Assembly (NCBI GenBank): GCA_016790075.1
Contig: JAEUPP010000078.1
Location: 1 to 61,230, forward strand
Length of the DNA stretch: 61,230 bases
Direction: 5' to 3'
Source of the DNA: Rhodanobacteraceae bacterium
GTDB taxonomy: Bacteria > Pseudomonadota > Gammaproteobacteria > Xanthomonadales > Rhodanobacteraceae
Position numbers and translations under genes: made by a program. Every line of letters starts with the position of its first letter. The first letter of the stretch is position 1. Positions 56,501-61,230 of the stretch are shown in pieces. The notes under the pieces were generated by a model. The model searched no databases. It saw only the letters and a list, made by a program, of their open reading frames with translations, and was not told where the DNA came from.

Positions 56501-59500
56501 TACAGCTAGTTGCCTACGTGGTGGCGTCCGATCCCAATCTGGATGCCGGTCTGCTGGTGCAGCAGTGCCGCAGAGGCCTGACCGACGCCTTGCCCGACTA
56601 CATGGTGCCTTCCTTCATCGTGCCGTTGACGGGCCTGCCCCTGACAGCCAACGGCAAGGTCGATCGGCGTCGATTGCCGGAACCGTCGCATGCTGACTCG
56701 GCCAGCGCGCTCGATGAGGCGCCCCGCACCGCGCGGGAACAGACCCTGTATGCGATCTGGTGCGAGTTGCTGCAGCGTCAGTCGTTCGGGGTGCACGACA
56801 ATTTCTTCGCCCTCGGTGGCGACTCGATTCTTGCGATCCAGATGGTGTCGCGGGCCAATCGTGCCGGGCTTGCGCTCAATACACGCTTGGTGTTTGCGCA
56901 CCAGACCATCGCCGGTCTTGCCGTTCACGGCGGCGGCGTGGCCGCGCAGGCGCAACAGCAGCCGGTCGAGGGTGGTCTGGCGCTGTTGCCCGTCCAGCGC
57001 GCACTGCTTGAAGGCGGCGGTGACGCGCTTAGCCATTTCAACCAGTCCCTGCTGCTCACAGTGCCTGAAGGTTTCGATGGTGTCGCGCTGACAGCGCTCG
57101 TGCGCGCCCTGTACGAACGGCATGACGCGCTGCGTCTGCGATTCCACTGTGACGGCACTGGCTGGCAGGCAACACACGTACCACTCAGCGATGCACTCGT
57201 CGATGCCAGCTGCATCGTCGAATCCGTGCCGGCCGCAGGAGCCTCGGCGAAAGCGTTCATTCAGCAGCGCAGCGAGCTGCACCAGGGCACGCTCGACATC
57301 GGAGCCGGTCAGTTACTGCGTGCTGTGCTGTTCGATGCGGGCGCGCAGTCGCGCCTGCTGCTGGTCGTACACCACCTGGTGATGGACGGTGTGTCCTGGC
57401 ACATCGTGCTGGCGGACCTGGAGAGGAGCTATCTCGACTGGAACGCGGGAAAACCGGTGCAGCCCGCCCCCAAGACCTCGTCCTACCAGGCCTGGGGCGA
57501 GGCCGTCAACGCACATTTGGCCGCGCCTCGCTGTGCGCGTGAACTGGAATACTGGCACGCCCAGCTGGAGCCCAGAACCGAACCGCTGCAGGCGGAGAGG
57601 CGTGCGCGTCAGCGCGCCGACATCGCGAGCAGCCGGCGCGTCACCGTGCACCTGAATCCAAGTGAGACAACAGCGCTGCTGCTGGATTGCGACGCGACTT
57701 ACCGCACAACGATAAATGAGCTTCTCCTGGCTGCGCTGTACTGGGCTCTTCGCCAATGGAGCAAGCGGTCACGCCTGCGCATCGATGTGGAAAGCCACGG
57801 CCGCGAGCACCTTTCCGACGCGCTGGACACCAGCGAAACCGTGGGCTGGTTCACCACCATCCATCCGCTGGTGTTGCAGGCTGCAGGGGACGAGATCGGC
57901 ACCATCATCAAGGCCGTGAAAGAACAGTCTCGCGGCGTGCCGCGACACGGCTTCAGCTATGGCGTCCTGCGGTATATCGCCCGTGACGAAAAACTTGTTG
58001 CTGCTGATGCCGAACAGCCTGCTTCGCTGTTATTCAACTACCTCGGCCAGATCGACTCTCTGCGCGACCATGGCACCCATTTTCGCGTCAGCGACGAAGC
58101 GGTAGGCAATCTCGTCGACCCGGCACGGCTGCGTACGCACCTGCTGGGAATCAACGGCCTGGTTATCGACGGCTCGCTGCGCTTTGACATCGACTACAGC
58201 AGCGCGCAGTTCAATGAAGCCACGGTACGCAACCTGGCCAGTGCGTTCGAGGCTGGCCTGCGCCGTGTCATTCAGCACTGCACTAAGCTGGCCTGGGGCG
58301 AATACACGCCCAGCGACTTCCCACTCGCATGCGTGGATCAGCCCCTGCTGGACGACTGGCAGCGCCGCTATGCGATCGAATCCCTGTATCGCTCCACACC
58401 GATGCAGCAGGGCATGCTGTTCCATAGCCTGATCGATCCTGGCGCCTACGTCACACAGATCTTTCCTACGTTCAGCGGCCCGCTGGATAGCGGTTGTCTA
58501 CGCCGCGCCTGGCGCCTGCTGCTGGCGCGCCACGCCATCTTCCGCACCGCCTTCGTCGGGGAAGGAGACCGCCAGCATCAGTTAGTCTGCCTCGAGGCCC
58601 GCCTTCCGTGGACCGAGATCGATTGGCGCAAACTCGATCCGCATCAGCAGGAGCAGGCTTTCGAGCGCCTGTGTGCGGAAGACCGCAGTGCTGGCTACGA
58701 TCCGCTGCAGTCGCCATTGATGCGTGTGACGCTGCTGCGCCTGGGTGATGCGCGCCATCGCATGCTGTGGAGCCATCATCACAGCTTGCTCGATGGCTGG
58801 AGCATGGCGTTGGTGCTGCGCGACCTCATGCTCGCCTACGGCGCGCTGGCGCGCGGCATGGAGCCAGACTTCCCTGTCACGGCGCCATACCGAAGCTATG
58901 TCGAATGGCTGCAGGCGCAGGACGTTGCGCAAGCCCGCCGCTACTGGCGCGAGTATCTGTCGCCAATGAGCGCACCGACCCCGCTGCCCACGGATCGCAG
59001 CGATCGAACCATCGTGCATGCAACGCTGAGCCTGCAGCTGGGTTCCACTGACACCATGCTGCTGCGACAGCTGGCGAGTCGACACAAGACGACGTTGAAC
59101 ACCCTGATCCAACTGGCGTGGGGGTTGCTGCTGGCGCGCCGCAGCGGTGAGAACACAGTGATGTTCGGTGCCGTTATCGCCGGTCGCCCGCCGGAAGTGG
59201 CCCATATCGAAGGCATGGTCGGACTGTTCATCAACAGCATTCCGGTGGTCGCTTCCTTCGTGCCCGGAAAACCTCTGGAGCAGCAGATCGCCGCACTCCA
59301 GGCGGGTTTCCAGGCCAGCAGTAGCTATGCCTACTTGCCGCTCGTGGACATCCAGCGCGAGGCCGGCATCGCGGCGGGTTCGTCCCTGTTCGACAGCCTT
59401 CTGGTGTTCGAGAACTATCCTCTGGATGCTGCACTTTCCAATAATGGAAATTCAGTCACCGGTGCGCTGCGCGTAGAGAGTGTAGGCAGCAGCATCCGCG

Positions 59501-61230
59501 ACACGTATCCGATAGCCCTGGGTATCACTGAGGGTGAGACGCTGAACGTCGTCTGCAACTACTTCGGCCACCTTTTCTCCGCCCGGCGCATGGGCGAACT
59601 GCTCGATGAACTGCAGTACGTGCTGCAGCAGTTGCCCCGCAGCGACTCGACCGCCACCATTGCCCTGGTACGCCCTGCCCAGGCGCGGGAACTACTGGCC
59701 GTCGAGTCTGCGGCGCTTTATCCCTTGCAGTGCATACATACGCAGTTCGAACTTCAGGCCGCGCGCACCCCGAGTGCGATCGCGGTCCAGTTCGGTGCGC
59801 AGCAGTTGAGCTATCGCGAACTCAATCGCCGTGCCAATCGCTTGGCGTGTTATCTCGTCGATGCAGGCGTAGGTGTGGAATCGCGCGTAGGCATCTACCT
59901 GCAGCGATCCATCGAGATGCTGGTCGCGGTACTTGGCGTGCTCAAGGCCGGCGGCACTTACGTGCCGTTGGAACCCGGACTGCCGGCAGGCCGGATTGCC
60001 TACCTGCTGGAGGATGCGGGAATCGCGTGGGTGCTGTTGGACAGTGCTTCGATGGAGCGTTTGCCGCTGGGCGGTGTGGATGTAGTGCTGATGGACGGGG
60101 CCGCCGACGATGCGGACTGGCTGGTGGAGTTCGACGATGGCAGGGACCTTGTTGAGCGCGTTGCTGTCGCGCCGGACAACCTGGCCTACGTGCTCTACAC
60201 CTCAGGGTCGACCGGTCAGCCCAAGGGCGTGATGATTGCGCATCGGGCGGTGTCGAATTATCTCGCGCATGCGGTGCGCGCGTATGTCGACGCGGACATC
60301 GAAGGCGCCGTCGTCAGTTCGCCGCTGTGCTTTGATGCCACCCTTACGACGCTGCTGCCGCCGCTGTTGGTGGGCAAGCCAGTACTCCTGTTGCCCGACG
60401 ACGGAACCACCTTGGCTGCCCTGGCGGCAGCCCTGTTCCAGTCACAGCGTTGTTGGCTGTTCAAGATCACGCCAGCCCATCTGGAAGCGCTGTTGCATAT
60501 GGATCTCCCGGCGACGGCCGGCACTGCGGCGCATCGTGTGGTCATCGGCGGTGAGCAGCTTCCGGCAGCCACACTACGGCGTTGGAAGCGCGACCTGCTG
60601 CCCAACGCGCGCTTCGTCAACGAATACGGTCCGACCGAAACGGTGGTCGGATGCAGCACCTTCCGTGTCGACACATCTTCTCAGCTGCAGGCGTTGGAGA
60701 TGATGACGGCTGTACCAGTCGGGCAGCCGATCCAGAACACACAGCTGTACATCCTCAGCGACGAGCAGCAGCTGCAGCCGCGCGACTGCATCGGCGAGTT
60801 GTATATCGGCGGAGCAGGGCTTGCGCGCGGCTATCTCAATCGCGCTGCTCTCACCGCTGAACGCTTCGTCGCCAACCCGTTCGGGACTGGGCTGCTCTAC
60901 CGCACGGGCGATCTTGCCCGCTGGTTGCCCGATGGTGAGCTTGCTTTCGTCGGCCGGCGCGACGACCAGGTGAAGATCCGAGGCTTCCGCATCGAACTGG
61001 GCGAGATCGAGAGTGGGCTGCGCGCGATAGGGGCAGTGCGTGATGCCTGTGTACTGGCGCGCAGCGATACGCCGACGGGCGATAAACGTCTGGTGGCCTA
61101 TGTTGTGGCGGCGAGTGCTACGGATGCCTCGTCGATGACGGCCACCTGCCGTGAAGCACTGGCCCGGCGTCTGCCGGACTACATGGTGCCGACGGCGTTT
61201 GTCGTGCTCGATGCGCTGCCACTGACGGCC
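53548..61230 (+). CDS. NRPS, 3'-truncated: TubC_N-C-A-T-E-C-A...
   Basis: 2561 codons without a stop to the window edge. A TubC_N-type docking domain (about residues 1-55) is followed by C1 (HHIASDG, nt 54,177), A1 (55,150-56,680), T (GGDSI, nt 56,815), an epimerase (HHLVMDGVSW, ESHGRE and NYLGQ motifs, nt 57,370-58,045), C2 of the type that follows an epimerase (TPMQQGML; HHHSLLDGWS, nt 58,772) and A2 (from 59,730, cut off just before motif A10). Both A domains give the same hand-read code, DATKVGEVGK, which matches Asn codes. The expected order is therefore D-Asn then Asn. The two A domains are very similar at the DNA level, suggesting module duplication. The start codon overlaps the stop of the hybrid synthetase. 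Confidence 0.94.
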   Translation, partial: MQHIADLVREAEANNVILHVKDGKLSYMAEQGGFPVELKTRVISRKQEIVDFLLTREIDRSRSENGVQIVAADRSQPLPLSFAQQRLWIVDQLEAGSSQYNLPLVLRAQGPLDRHALQLSIDSIVRRHEVLRTRFGVYGDAPRQLVQPAQPVPIQIVDLSQELPAARETRVGELAAAEAARPFDLAHDLMLRVSLLVLGGDDHVLLFTQHHIASDGWSVSLLAREFAALYSAYCRAGSDPLPPLPIQYVDYSVWQRERFAGQGLQRELDYWRRQLDGLPPVHGLPLDRPRPPRKSSRGGVVRQSLDRELLGGLKRLCQSENVTLFVMLQTAFALLVSRCSFETDVAIGTPTSGRSHPQVESLIGFFVDNLVLRSRFDHNLTFRAALAQNRQTILDAFSHQSMPFDLLVEHLNPQRSLSYDPLIQIVFGLNNNESQALDIGALRLIPLQQDSVLAKVDLELAAIERNDALDISWIYRSDLFEADAMAALAQDYECLLQSIVADPARGIFDYPLLTSARRERVLQLGHGPAHERSEPDIAFLFAQAAARTPDATAVCWAGGALNYAQLSVKVQRLADYLRSLGVDRESRVGVYLPRSPEMLIGVLAVMKAGAAYVPLEPGLPVDRIAYMVGDAAIQWVLLQSDRLGDLPAGGVDFVLMDDAVADASWLQEFAAGSLPAVASQPEDLLYVLYTSGSTGRPKGVMITRSNAANYLAHCVDSYLTPQIAGAVVSSPLCFDATLTTLLPALLCGKPVLLLPDDESTLECLLQRLFADEGDWLFKITPAHLDALAHLPRPAGSGGSAHRIVVGGDQLTTDTLRMWKNKLLPNAFFYNEYGPTEATVGCSVHEIASGDDLAALGGAAAVPVGLPIRNVQLYVLGPSQMLQPIGSYGELYIGGDGLARGYLNRSELTEQCFIDNPFGTGRLYRTGDIVRWCAAGHLEFLGRRDDQIKIRGFRIELGEVEAQLRRLDLVQDAHVLARSACQGAPVQLVAYVVASDPNLDAGLLVQQCRRGLTDALPDYMVPSFIVPLTGLPLTANGKVDRRRLPEPSHADSASALDEAPRTAREQTLYAIWCELLQRQSFGVHDNFFALGGDSILAIQMVSRANRAGLALNTRLVFAHQTIAGLAVHGGGVAAQAQQQPVEGGLALLPVQRALLEGGGDALSHFNQSLLLTVPEGFDGVALTALVRALYERHDALRLRFHCDGTGWQATHVPLSDALVDASCIVESVPAAGASAKAFIQQRSELHQGTLDIGAGQLLRAVLFDAGAQSRLLLVVHHLVMDGVSWHIVLADLERSYLDWNAGKPVQPAPKTSSYQAWGEAVNAHLAAPRCARELEYWHAQLEPRTEPLQAERRARQRADIASSRRVTVHLNPSETTALLLDCDATYRTTINELLLAALYWALRQWSKRSRLRIDVESHGREHLSDALDTSETVGWFTTIHPLVLQAAGDEIGTIIKAVKEQSRGVPRHGFSYGVLRYIARDEKLVAADAEQPASLLFNYLGQIDSLRDHGTHFRVSDEAVGNLVDPARLRTHLLGINGLVIDGSLRFDIDYSSAQFNEATVRNLASAFEAGLRRVIQHCTKLAWGEYTPSDFPLACVDQPLLDDWQRRYAIESLYRSTPMQQGMLFHSLIDPGAYVTQIFPTFSGPLDSGCLRRAWRLLLARHAIFRTAFVGEGDRQHQLVCLEARLPWTEIDWRKLDPHQQEQAFERLCAEDRSAGYDPLQSPLMRVTLLRLGDARHRMLWSHHHSLLDGWSMALVLRDLMLAYGALARGMEPDFPVTAPYRSYVEWLQAQDVAQARRYWREYLSPMSAPTPLPTDRSDRTIVHATLSLQLGSTDTMLLRQLASRHKTTLNTLIQLAWGLLLARRSGENTVMFGAVIAGRPPEVAHIEGMVGLFINSIPVVASFVPGKPLEQQIAALQAGFQASSSYAYLPLVDIQREAGIAAGSSLFDSLLVFENYPLDAALSNNGNSVTGALRVESVGSSIRDTYPIALGITEGETLNVVCNYFGHLFSARRMGELLDELQYVLQQLPRSDSTATIALVRPAQARELLAVESAALYPLQCIHTQFELQAARTPSAIAVQFGAQQLSYRELNRRANRLACYLVDAGVGVESRVGIYLQRSIEMLVAVLGVLKAGGTYVPLEPGLPAGRIAYLLEDAGIAWVLLDSASMERLPLGGVDVVLMDGAADDADWLVEFDDGRDLVERVAVAPDNLAYVLYTSGSTGQPKGVMIAHRAVSNYLAHAVRAYVDADIEGAVVSSPLCFDATLTTLLPPLLVGKPVLLLPDDGTTLAALAAALFQSQRCWLFKITPAHLEALLHMDLPATAGTAAHRVVIGGEQLPAATLRRWKRDLLPNARFVNEYGPTETVVGCSTFRVDTSSQLQALEMMTAVPVGQPIQNTQLYILSDEQQLQPRDCIGELYIGGAGLARGYLNRAALTAERFVANPFGTGLLYRTGDLARWLPDGELAFVGRRDDQVKIRGFRIELGEIESGLRAIGAVRDACVLARSDTPTGDKRLVAYVVAASATDASSMTATCREALARRLPDYMVPTAFVVLDALPLTA

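Overview
The window is a high-GC stretch of a Gram-negative bacterium. Exported proteins with Sec signals, a periplasmic quinohemoprotein, a MacA-like adaptor and a PvdE-type exporter all imply a periplasm. The gene families fit a gammaproteobacterium of the Lysobacterales type or a betaproteobacterium; the sequence alone does not settle which. Almost all of it is secondary metabolism: two adjacent non-ribosomal peptide synthetase (NRPS) systems on the + strand, separated by about 6 kb of accessory and decayed DNA. Both run off an edge of the window.

System 1 (2-26,601). A 5'-truncated NRPS reads C'-A-T-C-A-T-C-A-T-C and has no thioesterase. After an IS5-type remnant come a cytochrome c/PQQ periplasmic dehydrogenase, an ABC-2 ATPase/permease pair, an MbtH-like protein, a small unknown protein and a secreted four-repeat protein. 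Next is a complete amino-acid chlorination cassette: a Cys-nucleophile aminoacyltransferase (SyrC/CmaE type), a stand-alone Val-type A domain (pocket DAFWLGGTFK), a stand-alone carrier protein, and a SyrB2-type non-heme iron halogenase with the diagnostic HxA facial motif. It is followed by a 1554-residue NRPS module with a whole PanP-like, PLP-dependent aspartate 1-decarboxylase embedded in its A domain. That A domain has a beta-alanine-like pocket (VDATTSLADK), so the module appears to make and activate its own substrate. Its C domain has lost the HHxxxDG motif, while the large NRPS ends in an unpaired C domain with the motif intact. A membrane protein and a rhodanese close the run.

Middle (26,602-32,897). 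This holds a likely bidirectional terminator, a cation:proton antiporter, a small membrane protein, a secreted alpha-amino-acid ester hydrolase-like enzyme, and gene-poor DNA with a remnant of a MacB-like permease.

System 2 (32,898-61,230). A penicillin-acylase-family Ntn hydrolase, a PvdE-type exporter, an Ala-type NRPS module, a three-gene MacA/MacB-like pump and a type II thioesterase precede an NRPS-PKS hybrid (TubC_N-C-A-T-KS-AT-KR-ACP) and a 3'-truncated NRPS (TubC_N-C-A-T-E-C-A...). Matching C-terminal tails (ending EGCL and EGVL) and N-terminal TubC-type docking domains suggest the order 37045 -> 45677 -> 53548. The predicted product begins with Ala-like and Ser-like residues, passes a PKS module, then adds D-Asn and Asn. 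The PKS module looks crippled in cis: the AT nucleophile Ser is Gly, and the KR has lost its cofactor motif and catalytic Tyr. Acylase, PvdE-like exporter and MacAB-like pump together resemble the pyoverdine maturation route, in which an acylated precursor is exported to the periplasm and deacylated.

Substrate codes were read by eye against the GrsA numbering and from memory of published codes. They are predictions.
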